A model generated the notes under the pieces. It ran no database searches. It had not been told where the DNA came from and saw only the letters and a program-made list of their open reading frames with translations. DNA of 40,692 nucleotides from JBKDZR01 sp047971485 (GTDB lineage: Bacteria; Pseudomonadota; Alphaproteobacteria; Rhodobacterales; Rhodobacteraceae). The stretch spans positions 1 to 40,692 of the forward strand of contig JBKDZR010000145.1 of assembly GCA_047971485.1 (NCBI GenBank), written 5' to 3'. Below are positions 32,444 to 40,362 of this stretch, in pieces (positions within the stretch are counted from its first letter, which is position 1; the number at the start of each line of letters is the position of its first letter). The position numbers and the translations under genes are program-made.

Positions 32444-33241
32444 TCAGACCGTGTAGGTCAGGGTCAGACCGTCATGGGCCGGGGTTACATGGGCGGGGGT
32501 CTCGGCCTGGACCGTGGCATAATCCAGATCGATATGCATGTTGGTCAGGATGGCCCGGCGTGGTGCGGTCCGCGCAATCCAGGCCAGGGTTTTGTCCAGA
32601 TGCGAATGGCTGGGATGGGGCGTGCGGCGCAGGGCGTCGACGATCCAGCAGTCCAGCCCGTCCAGCACCGGCCAACTGTCCGTGGGGATGTCGGAGACAT
32701 CGGGCAGATAGGCCAGATCGTGGATGCGGAATCCCAGGGCATTGATGCTGCCATGGGTGACCTTGAAGGGGGTCAGGGCGATCTCGCCGCCCGGTCCGTC
32801 GATCCGTACCACGCCATTGATCGTGGCCATGGTCAGGATCGGCGGATAGGGCGAATCCGCAGGCTGGACAAAGGCATAGCCAAAGCGCGACATCAGGCTG
32901 TCCTGGGTCGCCCCATCGGCCCAGACGGCCAGCCGCTTGCGCGTGTTGAACACGATCATCCGCAGATCGTCCAGCCCGTGGGTGTGATCGGCATGGGCAT
33001 GGGTGTAGACCACCGCATCCAGCGTGCCGATCCCGGCGCGCAGCAGTTGCGCGCGCAGGTCCGGGGAACTGTCGATCAGCACCCGGGTGGTTCCGTCTGC
33101 GGTGGCCCGTTCGATCAGCAGCGAACAGCGCAGGCGGGTGTTGCGCGGATCATTCGGGTCGCAATCGCCCCAGTCCCCCCCCAGACGCGGCACGCCCCCG
33201 GAGGATCCGCAGCCCAGGATGGTGAAGCGCAGTTCTGCCAT
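32444..33241 (-). CDS. MBL-fold phosphodiesterase (PhnP-like)
   Basis: A 265-residue metallo-beta-lactamase-fold hydrolase. The N-terminal motif RFTILGCGSSGGVPRLGGDW and the metal signature YTHAHADHTHGLDDLR are those of the PhnP/RNase Z-like group. Additional metal ligands are likely in FKVTHGSI, IVDALRRTPHPSHSH and ILTNMHIDLDY. Without any phn genes nearby, a phosphonate role is not supported; conserved location after tatD suggests housekeeping. ATG 33241 overlaps the tatD-like stop (TGATG); a GTG one codon earlier is also possible. Confidence 0.88.
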   Translation of the reverse strand: MAELRFTILGCGSSGGVPRLGGDWGDCDPNDPRNTRLRCSLLIERATADGTTRVLIDSSPDLRAQLLRAGIGTLDAVVYTHAHADHTHGLDDLRMIVFNTRKRLAVWADGATQDSLMSRFGYAFVQPADSPYPPILTMATINGVVRIDGPGGEIALTPFKVTHGSINALGFRIHDLAYLPDVSDIPTDSWPVLDGLDCWIVDALRRTPHPSHSHLDKTLAWIARTAPRRAILTNMHIDLDYATVQAETPAHVTPAHDGLTLTYTV

Positions 33242-34056
33242 CACTGCGCCCCTTCCGGGATCCAGGCGGCGGCTTTCGCGAAGAGCCGGTCGAAATTGGC
33301 GCTGGTCCGTTCGGCGAAGGCCTCGGGTGTCAGGCCGAAGGTGTCGGCGCCGACCTTGGCAGTCAGGGCAACAAAGGCCGGTTCATTGCGCTTGCCGCGA
33401 TGGGGGGGCGGGGCCAGATAGGGGGCGTCGGTTTCCACTAGGATCCGGTCCAGCGGTGCGGCGGCGAAGATCTCGCGCAGTTCCGTACTGCGCGGGAAGG
33501 CGGCGATGCCGGACATGGACAGGTAAAAGCCCAGATCCAGCGCGGCCCGGGCCAGTTCGGCACTGCTGGAAAAGCAGTGCATGACGCAGCCGAAGGCCCC
33601 GGCGCGGTGTTCTTCGGCCAGAATGCGGGCCATGTCATCGTCGGCGGCGCGGGAGTGGATGATCAGCGGCAGGCCCGTCTGGCGCGCGGCCTCGATATGA
33701 ATGCGCAGGCTGTCGATCTGCGCGGCCTTGGTGTCGGCCGTGTAGTGATAGTCCAGCCCCGTCTCGCCGATGCCGATGAATTTCGGATGGGTGGCCAGCG
33801 CGACCAGATCGTCAACCGTGATCATGGGTTCGTCCGCCACGCTCATCGGATGGGTGCCGGCGGCGTAGAAGACCGGGGCATGGGCTTCGGCGATGGCGCG
33901 CACGGTGGGTTCGCTGCGCAGCCGGGTGCAGATAGTGACCATGCGGCCGACCCCGGCCTGAACGGCGCGGGCCACCACATCGGGCAGCTCATCGGCGAAA
34001 TCCGGAAAGTCGAGGTGGCAATGGCTGTCCACCAGCATGGGGCGCGCGCCTGTCAT
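33241..34056 (-). CDS. TatD-family metal-dependent hydrolase
   Basis: A 271-residue TIM-barrel hydrolase. Metal ligands: the HxH in LVDSHCHLDFPDF, the glutamate in GIGETGLDYHY, histidines in LPLIIHSRAADDDM and VMHCFSSSAEL, and the aspartate in ILVETDAPYLAP. TatD proteins are 3'-5' DNases or related phosphoesterases; physiological substrates vary. ATG 34056 is chosen; MLVDSH at 34038 is a possible later start. It lies 10 bases after holB and overlaps the MBL gene. Confidence 0.92.
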   Translation of the reverse strand: MTGARPMLVDSHCHLDFPDFADELPDVVARAVQAGVGRMVTICTRLRSEPTVRAIAEAHAPVFYAAGTHPMSVADEPMITVDDLVALATHPKFIGIGETGLDYHYTADTKAAQIDSLRIHIEAARQTGLPLIIHSRAADDDMARILAEEHRAGAFGCVMHCFSSSAELARAALDLGFYLSMSGIAAFPRSTELREIFAAAPLDRILVETDAPYLAPPPHRGKRNEPAFVALTAKVGADTFGLTPEAFAERTSANFDRLFAKAAAWIPEGAQ

Positions 34057-34066
34057 AACGGGACCA

Positions 34067-35164
34067 CTATCCTTGCGACGCCACGGAACGCGCCGTTCTG
34101 TCAATGTTCAGAACCATATCAATGAACAAGCTCTGGGGGTCAAGGTTCACCGCCAGTCCCTGCCGGACCCGGCCGGTGATTTCCTGCTGGGCAGCGGCCC
34201 AGTGCCGGCCTGCCGCAGGGTCGGGGGCCAGACGGCGCAGCGCCGGGGGCAGGGTGTCGGCGGTGCCAAATGCCGCATGGCGGGCGATCTCGGCGATCAA
34301 CTCGTCGGTCAGTTCCAGTGCCAGGGAGCGGCGATCCTCGGTGCCGCGGGGGGCCATGGTGGCGCCCAAGCGGTGGGCTGCGTTGCGATCAGCGCCGGGC
34401 ATGGTGGCGAAGATCTGCAGCAAGGTGTCACGGAGCGCGATGCCGTCATGGGCGTGCAGTTGCACGGCCCGGCCCGGGCTGCCGGCGGACAGTTCAGCCA
34501 GGCGCAGGGCCTCATCGCCGGGCAGATCGGGCAGGGCCTGATGCAGGGCCTGGCTGGTCTCATCGGCAGGCAGGGGCGACAGGGCCAGGGTCCGGCAGCG
34601 GCTGCGGATCGTCGGCAGAAGACGGCTGGGCCGATGCGAGATCAGCAGAAAGGTGGTGGCCGCCGGCGGTTCCTCAAGCTGTTTCAGCAGGGCGTTGGCG
34701 GCGTTGACATTCATGTCTTCGGCCGCATCGACGATCACCACGCGGTGCCCGCCATCGGGGCGCGACAGGGCGAAAAAGCGCTTCAACCCGCGCACGCTGT
34801 CCACGGTGATCTGGGCGGACAGGGCCTTGCGCTTGTCATCCCAGTGCCGGCGCAGCAGGCAGAGCCCCGGTTCACTGAGCGCGGCCAGACGGCGAAGCGC
34901 CGGATCCTGTGGGTCTGGCTGGGGCAGGGCACCGGGCACCGGGGTGCTTTGGCCGGCCAGCAGGACCTTGGCGACCTGCCAGGCCAGGGTCGCCTTGCCG
35001 ATCCCGGCAGGTCCGGTGATCAGCCAGGCGTGATGCATCCGCCCGCTGGTCAGGGCCGCGCCCAGCCGCGCCTGGGCTGCCGTATGACCAATCAGGCGTT
35101 CGGTATGGCGCGGGTGGGGGGCGCCTTCGGCCCGGTCGGCCTCGGGGATATCGGGGTCGGTCAT
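34067..35164 (-). CDS. holB: DNA polymerase III delta-prime subunit
   Basis: A 365-residue AAA+ clamp-loader subunit. Visible motifs: ERLIGHTAAQARLGAALTSG, Walker-A-like WLITGPAGIGKATLAWQVAK near residue 55, VVIVDAAEDMNVNAANALLK and LEEPPAATTFLLISHRPSRL (Walker B and sensor 1), then RSRCRTLALSPL. Part of the complex that loads the beta clamp. The start overlaps the tmk stop (ATGA, 35161-35164), and tmk-holB adjacency is widely conserved in bacteria. Confidence 0.95.
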   Translation of the reverse strand: MTDPDIPEADRAEGAPHPRHTERLIGHTAAQARLGAALTSGRMHHAWLITGPAGIGKATLAWQVAKVLLAGQSTPVPGALPQPDPQDPALRRLAALSEPGLCLLRRHWDDKRKALSAQITVDSVRGLKRFFALSRPDGGHRVVIVDAAEDMNVNAANALLKQLEEPPAATTFLLISHRPSRLLPTIRSRCRTLALSPLPADETSQALHQALPDLPGDEALRLAELSAGSPGRAVQLHAHDGIALRDTLLQIFATMPGADRNAAHRLGATMAPRGTEDRRSLALELTDELIAEIARHAAFGTADTLPPALRRLAPDPAAGRHWAAAQQEITGRVRQGLAVNLDPQSLFIDMVLNIDRTARSVASQG

Positions 35165-35796
35165 GGCAGAGAGATCGGTAGATGGGTGCAGACCCGGGCC
35201 GCCACCTCTTCGGGCGCACCGGTGCCGTCGATCAGGCGGACACGCCGGGGATCGGTTGCAGCGAGGGCGCAAAACCCCTGTCGCAGCTTTTCCTGGAAGG
35301 GCAGGCCGAAGGTTTCAAAGCGCTGTTCGGTATCGCCGCGCGCGGCGCTGCGGCGCAGGGCCTCTTGCGTGGTGAGGTCGATGACAAAGGTCATCTGGGG
35401 GATCGCCCCGATCATCAGATCATGCAGGCGATCGACCGTGGCAGTCAGATCGCCGCGTGTGGTGCCCTGATAGATCCGGGTGCTGTCGACGAACCGGTCG
35501 CAGACCACCGTGGCCCCGCGCATCAGGGCCGGATGGATGGTGCGTTCCCAATGGTCGCGCCGCGCGGCGGTGAACAGCAGGATTTCGGTTTCCGGTGACC
35601 AGCGCCCGGGTTCGCCATTGACCAGCAGGGCGCGGATGTCCTCGGCCCCCGGGGATCCGCCGGGTTCGCGGGTCAGGACCACATCCATCCCCTGGGCCTG
35701 CAGCTTTTCCGCCAGCATGCGGGCCTGGGTGGATTTCCCGCAGCCGTCGACGCCCTCGAAGGTGATGAACAGGCCGGGCGGCGAGGACAGGGTCAA
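35161..35796 (-). CDS. tmk: Thymidylate kinase
   Basis: Phosphorylates dTMP to dTDP. 211 residues with P-loop FITFEGVDGCGKSTQARMLA, the DR(F/Y) motif in VVCDRFVDSTRIYQG, and the dTMP-binding LTREPGGSPGAEDIR. The initiation codon is TTG at 35796, overlapping the stop of the carboxypeptidase gene (TTGA); no ATG or GTG lies between it and the P-loop. A weak start coupled to upstream translation would tie its expression to the operon. Confidence 0.95.
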   Translation of the reverse strand: MTLSSPPGLFITFEGVDGCGKSTQARMLAEKLQAQGMDVVLTREPGGSPGAEDIRALLVNGEPGRWSPETEILLFTAARRDHWERTIHPALMRGATVVCDRFVDSTRIYQGTTRGDLTATVDRLHDLMIGAIPQMTFVIDLTTQEALRRSAARGDTEQRFETFGLPFQEKLRQGFCALAATDPRRVRLIDGTGAPEEVAARVCTHLPISLP

Positions 35797-36962
35797 AACA
35801 GGGCCTCGGCCTCACCGATCATCCGGCGTAGCAGGACGCGGCTGGCGCTGCGCAACCGAGGCACGATCCCCCCGCGGGCAATATCCCGATCAGCGACCAG
35901 ATCCAGATGGGCATCGGGCAGGCCGTCGCGGCGCACGACCAGATCGGCCAGGGGCTGGCCGGCGGTGATCGGTGCCTCGATCGGGCCGGTGAACACCACC
36001 TCGGCGCTGACCGTTTCGCTGGCGATGGCCGGAACCAGGATCTTCAGATCCGCCGGGGCGATCAGGTTGACCTGTTGCAATTGCCCCATCCACACGGGCG
36101 CTTCGGCGATAACCGCGCCTTCGCGGGCGATGTCGGTTTCGACATATTGGCGGAAGGCCCAAGAAACGATGCGCTCGGCTTCTTCGGCGCGGGCGGCGGT
36201 GCTGGGCAGGCCGGTGACGACAAAGACGATGCGGCGGTTGCCCTGCCGAGCCGAGCCGACCAGGCCATAGCCGGCCTCGGTTGTGTGGCCGGTTTTCAGC
36301 CCATCTGCGCCGATATCAAGCCGGAGCAGGGGGTTGCGGTTAAACCGGTTCTGTGGCGAACGCCCGTCGAACGGATATTCCTCTTGTGCAAAGTAGCCGT
36401 AATATTCTGGGAAATCCTCGATCAGATGGGTGGCGAGGATGGCCAGGTCCTGCACGCTCATCCGTTGGTTCGGGTCGGGCCAGCCCGAGGCGTTGGCAAA
36501 GGTCGAATTGTCCATCCCCAGGGTCTTGGCGCGGGCGTTCATCATCCGGGCAAAGGCCTCTTCGGTGCCAGCCAGACCTTCGGCGACGACTACGGTGGCG
36601 TCATTGCCGGATTGCACGATGATGCCCTGGATCAATTCCTCGACCGTGGGCCGGTCGCGTTCATTGAGGAACATGGTCGATCCGCCCATCGCGCGCGCCT
36701 TGGTCGAGACGCCAAAGCGGGTGTCCATGGTCACGTTGGGATTGTCGCGCAGGGATTCGAACAGCATGAACAGGGTCATCAGTTTCGACATCGAGGCCGG
36801 GGGCAGCGGTTCCTCGGCGTTCTTTTCCAGCAACACCGTGTCCGTGGTCAGATCCAGCACATAGGCCGCCCCGGCCTGGGTGTCGAAACCGGTTGCCTGT
36901 GCCGGCGGGCCTGCCAGGCTGCCGGCGAGAAGAAGGATGGTTGCGAAGGTCCTGCCGATCAT
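35793..36962 (-). CDS. D-alanyl-D-alanine carboxypeptidase (class A, DacA/DacF type)
   Basis: A 389-residue periplasmic low-molecular-weight penicillin-binding protein that trims the terminal D-alanine of peptidoglycan stems. Signal peptide IGRTFATILLLAGSLAGPPA then QA. Active-site motifs: SxxK in PPASMSKLMTLF, SxN in IVQSGNDATVV, KTG in GADGLKTGHTTEAGYG. The C-terminal beta-rich domain and amphipathic tail (LRSASRVLLRRMIGEAEALF) match membrane-attached PBP5-type enzymes. ATG 36962 is preferred, with GAGG 6 bases upstream; ATG 36974 lacks one. It heads a tightly overlapping string with tmk, holB and the tatD-like gene. Confidence 0.93.
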   Translation of the reverse strand: MIGRTFATILLLAGSLAGPPAQATGFDTQAGAAYVLDLTTDTVLLEKNAEEPLPPASMSKLMTLFMLFESLRDNPNVTMDTRFGVSTKARAMGGSTMFLNERDRPTVEELIQGIIVQSGNDATVVVAEGLAGTEEAFARMMNARAKTLGMDNSTFANASGWPDPNQRMSVQDLAILATHLIEDFPEYYGYFAQEEYPFDGRSPQNRFNRNPLLRLDIGADGLKTGHTTEAGYGLVGSARQGNRRIVFVVTGLPSTAARAEEAERIVSWAFRQYVETDIAREGAVIAEAPVWMGQLQQVNLIAPADLKILVPAIASETVSAEVVFTGPIEAPITAGQPLADLVVRRDGLPDAHLDLVADRDIARGGIVPRLRSASRVLLRRMIGEAEALF

Positions 36963-37065
36963 GCGTTGCCTCATGTCTTGCCGGCCCGGCGCCGGCGGGC
37001 GAAGGCTAGCATCCTGCCGGAGCCGCGCCAACCGTCCTTTCGCCTGTGCGTGGTGGGGCGCGGGA

Positions 37066-38247
37066 TCAGTGCTGATCGGTGGGGGCGGGCTGTTCGCGGC
37101 CCTGCATGACGCATTCCTGCCCATAGGCATCGCCATGGTCGTTCAGCACCTTGGTCAGGATGCGGTTGGTCAGCACATCGCCTTCGCGGAACACCTCGCG
37201 CACATAGATATCCTGCACGGGGTAGTGGTTCGGGGCGAAGGAAAACTTGCCGCGCACACTGTCGAACGCGGCTTTTTCCAGTGCCAGGCGAAAGCTGTCA
37301 GGGTCGTCGATATCGGCGGTATCCAGCGCGCTGATCAGCAGGTTGGCCGTGTCATAGGCCTGCGCGGCATAGAGCGACGGCAACCGTCCATAAGTTTCAC
37401 GAAAGGCGGCGACGAAGGCGTGGTTGGCCGGATTGTCGAGGTCCTTGGACCATTGCGCGGTGTTCTTCAGCGACAGGGCTGCCCCACCGGCATCGTTCAG
37501 GATGTGCTGGTCAAAGCTGAGCGCAGGGCCGATCAGGGGAATGCCAACGGCGCTTTCGGCGTATTGGCGCAGGAACCGCACGCTCATCTGGACGGGCAGA
37601 AAGAAGAACACGCTGTCGGCCCCCGAGGCGCGGATCTGGGCGATCTCGGCGGAATAATCGGTCTGATCGGGCTGGGTGAACAGTTCGCCGGCGATATTCC
37701 CCTTGTAGAACCGCTTGTAGGCGGCCACGGCCGCCGTGCCGGCCGGTGAATCCGGGGCCAGAAGAAAGCTGTTGGTATAGCCGGTTTCCGAGGCATAGGC
37801 CCCGGCCGCTTCGTGCAGGTTGTCGTTCTGCCAGGCCAGGCTGAAGAAATTCGGCTGACATCCTGCCCCGGCCAGTTCCGATGGGCCGGCGTAAGGCGAC
37901 AGGTAGAACCGCCCCTGGGCCAGGGCGGCGGGCACCACGGCCATGGCGATATCGGACCGGATGATGCCGGTCAGCACGTCGACATCATCGGTCTGGATCA
38001 TGGTGTCGGCGATTTCGGCGGCGCGCTCGGGCGTGCCCTCATCATCGGCGACTTGAAGGGTGATCTCTTCGCGCCCGGCGCGTGTCAGGGCCAGCAGGAA
38101 ACCGTCGCGGATATCCATGCCCACTGCCGCGTCCGGTCCGCTCAGCGTCGTGATCATGCCGACTTTCGCACCCTCGGCCACGGCCGGGGTGGCCGCAATC
38201 AGCGTGGCGGCGGTCAGCGTCATCAGTTTCCTCATGAGTGCTCTCAT
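37066..38247 (-). CDS. ABC transporter periplasmic substrate-binding protein (LivK type)
   Basis: A 393-residue type I periplasmic binding protein of the Peripla_BP_6 family, usual for branched-chain amino acids, amides or urea. Signal peptide MTLTAATLIAATPAVAEGAK follows a short basic start. Family segments: KVGMITTLSGPDAAVGMDIR, then DIRDGFLLAL, LQVADDEGTPERAAEIADTM, and FLLPVQMSVRFLRQYAE-type sequence at mid-protein (FFFLPVQMSVRFLRQY). No permease or ATPase genes are adjacent, so it works with a remote transporter or as a sensor component. ATG 38235 is an alternative start. It follows the Lrp-type ligand-binding gene by 25 bases. Confidence 0.87.
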   Translation of the reverse strand: MRALMRKLMTLTAATLIAATPAVAEGAKVGMITTLSGPDAAVGMDIRDGFLLALTRAGREEITLQVADDEGTPERAAEIADTMIQTDDVDVLTGIIRSDIAMAVVPAALAQGRFYLSPYAGPSELAGAGCQPNFFSLAWQNDNLHEAAGAYASETGYTNSFLLAPDSPAGTAAVAAYKRFYKGNIAGELFTQPDQTDYSAEIAQIRASGADSVFFFLPVQMSVRFLRQYAESAVGIPLIGPALSFDQHILNDAGGAALSLKNTAQWSKDLDNPANHAFVAAFRETYGRLPSLYAAQAYDTANLLISALDTADIDDPDSFRLALEKAAFDSVRGKFSFAPNHYPVQDIYVREVFREGDVLTNRILTKVLNDHGDAYGQECVMQGREQPAPTDQH

Positions 38248-38272
38248 GTGGTTTTGGCCCCCGTCCCGCTTC

Positions 38273-38509
38273 TCAAAACGCTTTGAATGTCAGTGTCGTC
38301 AGCGTACGGTCGATCCCGTCGATATCGAGCAGGTTGTCGTTGATGAACAGACCGATATCGGCCCCCTCCGGGGGATAGAGCTTGACCAGAAGATCCCATT
38401 CGCCGCTGGTCGAATACAGTTCGGAATGGATCTCGCGCAGGGCGATGGCGTCGGCTACGCGATAGGCTGTGCCCGGGTGGCAACGGATCTGAACAAATAC
38501 GCAAGTCAC
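38273..38509 (-). CDS. Lrp/AsnC ligand-binding-domain protein (stand-alone RAM domain)
   Basis: A 78-residue protein consisting only of the amino-acid-sensing RAM domain of Lrp/AsnC regulators, without the DNA-binding half. Examples are TCVFVQIRCHPGTAYRVADA, ALREIHSELYSTSGEWDLLV and GIDRTLTTLTFKAF. Full-length match to the small stand-alone family common in Rhodobacterales. GTG 38509 gives the family N-terminus; TTG 38515 is nearer an AAAGG. Stand-alone RAM proteins are thought to bind amino acids or modify full-length Lrp proteins; the adjacent amino-acid-type binding protein fits this. Confidence 0.88.
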   Translation of the reverse strand: MTCVFVQIRCHPGTAYRVADAIALREIHSELYSTSGEWDLLVKLYPPEGADIGLFINDNLLDIDGIDRTLTTLTFKAF

Positions 38510-38771
38510 GGTCAATAAGCCTTTCGGAGGGCGTTGGGCGTGAGGTCTTGTTAGCCCAGCCAAGCGAGAGGGTCCATCGCGAACCGGCATCCGTGCTGGC
38601 AATCGGGATGGCCTATTGGGGTGTGTGTGTCCATGTCCGTGTGTGTTAGGCCGGATTGTTGACAGTTCTCACCCTTTCCGGCCGGATGGGGGCCTTTTGC
38701 CCGGGCAGTGCGCGCGGTTTTGCCGCGCCCTCATGTTACATGGTGTCGACGCAGCTGTGAGAATCGGTGTT

Positions 38772-38800
38772 TTGTCCGCCCCGGCATTTTGACCTAGTAT
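38772..38800 (+). promoter_or_regulatory. Candidate msrPQ promoter
   Basis: TTGTCC (38772-38777) and TAGTAT (38795-38800) are spaced 17 bases apart, giving transcription from about 38807 and a leader of about 15 bases before msrP. The rest of the 312-base divergent gap (38510-38821) shows nothing else I can name beyond a GT-rich stretch near 38620-38645. Confidence 0.45.
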
Positions 38801-38821
38801 GACGTCAGCAGGGAGATGCCG

Positions 38822-39715
38822 ATGCAACCGACGCCACGCCTGAACTGGTCCGATGTCACGCCCGAGGCCGTGTTCCTGAACCGGCGTCAGGCCGTGGGTG
38901 GCCTGACCGGGCTGATCGGTGCGGCCCTGGCCGGCCCGGCCCGGGCGGTGGAGGATCAGCCCAACAGCTATGAAGAGATCACCACCTATAACAACTACTA
39001 TGAATTCGGCACGGGCAAGGGCGATCCGGCCGCCAATGCCCATCGTCTGACCACCGACCCCTGGTCGATCGTCATCGACGGGTTGGTGGATCGGCCGGGC
39101 ACCTATGATCTGGCCGATGTCACCCGGGGCGCGGCGCTGGAGGAACGGATCTATCGCTTTCGCTGTGTCGAGGCCTGGTCGATGGTCATTCCCTGGATGG
39201 GGTTTGAGCTGGGTGCGTTGCTGAACCGGATCGGTGTGCAACCCTCGGCCGGCTATGTCGCCTTTGAAACAGTGTTGCGCCGCGATGAGATGCCGGGCGT
39301 GCGCTATCCGGTGCTCGATTGGCCTTACCGCGAAGGCCTGCGCCTGGATGAGGCGATGCACCCACTGACGATCCTGGCGACAGGGCTATATGGCAAGGAG
39401 ATGCCCAACCAGAACGGCGCGCCGATCCGGCTGGTGGTGCCGTGGAAATACGGGTTCAAATCGGTCAAGTCGATCATCCGCATTACGCTGACGGCCGATG
39501 AACCCCCAACCAGCTGGAACCAGATCGCGCCCCATGAATACGGCTTTTACGCCAATGTGAACCCGCAGGTCAGTCATCCCCGCTGGAGCCAGGCCAGCGA
39601 AAGGCGGATCGGGGGCGGGCTGTTCTCGGCGCGTCAGGACACGGTGCTGTTCAACGGATATGGCGAGGATGTGGCCGACCTCTATTCCGGTATGGATCTG
39701 GCCCGGTTCTACTGA
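38822..39715 (+). CDS. msrP: Protein-methionine-sulfoxide reductase catalytic subunit MsrP
   Basis: Periplasmic molybdopterin enzyme that repairs oxidised methionine in envelope proteins. 297 residues with an N-terminal twin-arginine signal (LNRRQAVGGLTGLIGAALAG). The molybdenum-ligating cysteine is in YRFRCVEAWSMVIPWMGFEL (Cys115). ILATGLYGKEMPNQNGAPIR and VPWKYGFKSVKSI are characteristic cofactor-binding segments. ATG 38822 is chosen because GGGAG lies 6 bases upstream; ATG 38816 touches that ribosome site. The stop overlaps the msrQ start (TGATG). Confidence 0.96.
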   Translation: MQPTPRLNWSDVTPEAVFLNRRQAVGGLTGLIGAALAGPARAVEDQPNSYEEITTYNNYYEFGTGKGDPAANAHRLTTDPWSIVIDGLVDRPGTYDLADVTRGAALEERIYRFRCVEAWSMVIPWMGFELGALLNRIGVQPSAGYVAFETVLRRDEMPGVRYPVLDWPYREGLRLDEAMHPLTILATGLYGKEMPNQNGAPIRLVVPWKYGFKSVKSIIRITLTADEPPTSWNQIAPHEYGFYANVNPQVSHPRWSQASERRIGGGLFSARQDTVLFNGYGEDVADLYSGMDLARFY

Positions 39716-40362
39716 TGGATTGGCGCAGGGCGCTGAACAGATGGGGGCGCCGGGTTCCGGTCTGGGCTGTCTATCTGATCTGTCTGCTGCCGATGCCCTG
39801 GCTCTTTTGGCTGGCAGCTTCCGGGCAGCTGAGCGTTGAGCCAATCGCCGCGCTTGAACACCGTTACGGTCTGCTGGCCCTGCAATTTCTCATGGCGGGG
39901 CTGTGCGTCACGCCTCTGCGCCGTGTGGCGGGGATCAACCTGCTGCGCTTTCGCAGGGCGCTGGGGCTGATCGCCTTCTGGTATCTCTGCGCTCATCTTC
40001 TGGTCTGGCTGGTGCTGGATGTTCAAAGCCCGGCGCGGATCTGGGCTGATCTCGTCAAGCGTCCCTATATCACAGTGGGCATGGCCGGGCTGCTCTGCCT
40101 TCTGCCACTGGCGCTGACCTCATCGGATCGGGCGATCCGACGGCTGGGGGTGGCATGGCGGCGGCTGCATCGGCTGGTCTATCCGGCGGTGATCCTGGCC
40201 TGTCTGCATTTCGTGATGCTGCGCAAGGGCCTGCAGCCCGAGCCGCTGATCTACGGGGCAGGAGCGGTGGGGCTTTTGATTCTGCGGGTGCCGTGGAATC
40301 GACTCGCCAAAGCCTTTCAGAATCGGGGAATCCATCCCGATTCCGGCCAGAGTCGGGGATAA
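39715..40362 (+). CDS. msrQ: Haem-binding membrane subunit MsrQ
   Basis: A 215-residue integral membrane b-type cytochrome that passes electrons from the quinone pool or flavins to MsrP. About six helices; conserved histidines occur in IAFWYLCAHLLVWLVLD, WRRLHRLVYPAVILACLHFV and nearby. VYLICLLPMPWLFWLAASGQ and ALEHRYGLLALQFLMAGLCV are typical N-terminal segments. Start overlaps msrP (TGATG at 39713-39717). The last codons form an 8-base perfect hairpin (40320-40343) without a T-run. Confidence 0.95.
   Translation: MDWRRALNRWGRRVPVWAVYLICLLPMPWLFWLAASGQLSVEPIAALEHRYGLLALQFLMAGLCVTPLRRVAGINLLRFRRALGLIAFWYLCAHLLVWLVLDVQSPARIWADLVKRPYITVGMAGLLCLLPLALTSSDRAIRRLGVAWRRLHRLVYPAVILACLHFVMLRKGLQPEPLIYGAGAVGLLILRVPWNRLAKAFQNRGIHPDSGQSRG

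Noticed and set aside
32444..33241. PhnP-like gene as evidence for phosphonate use
   Set aside because: No other phn gene is present; the conserved neighbourhood is tmk-holB-tatD, and the motif is shared by wider MBL-fold groups.
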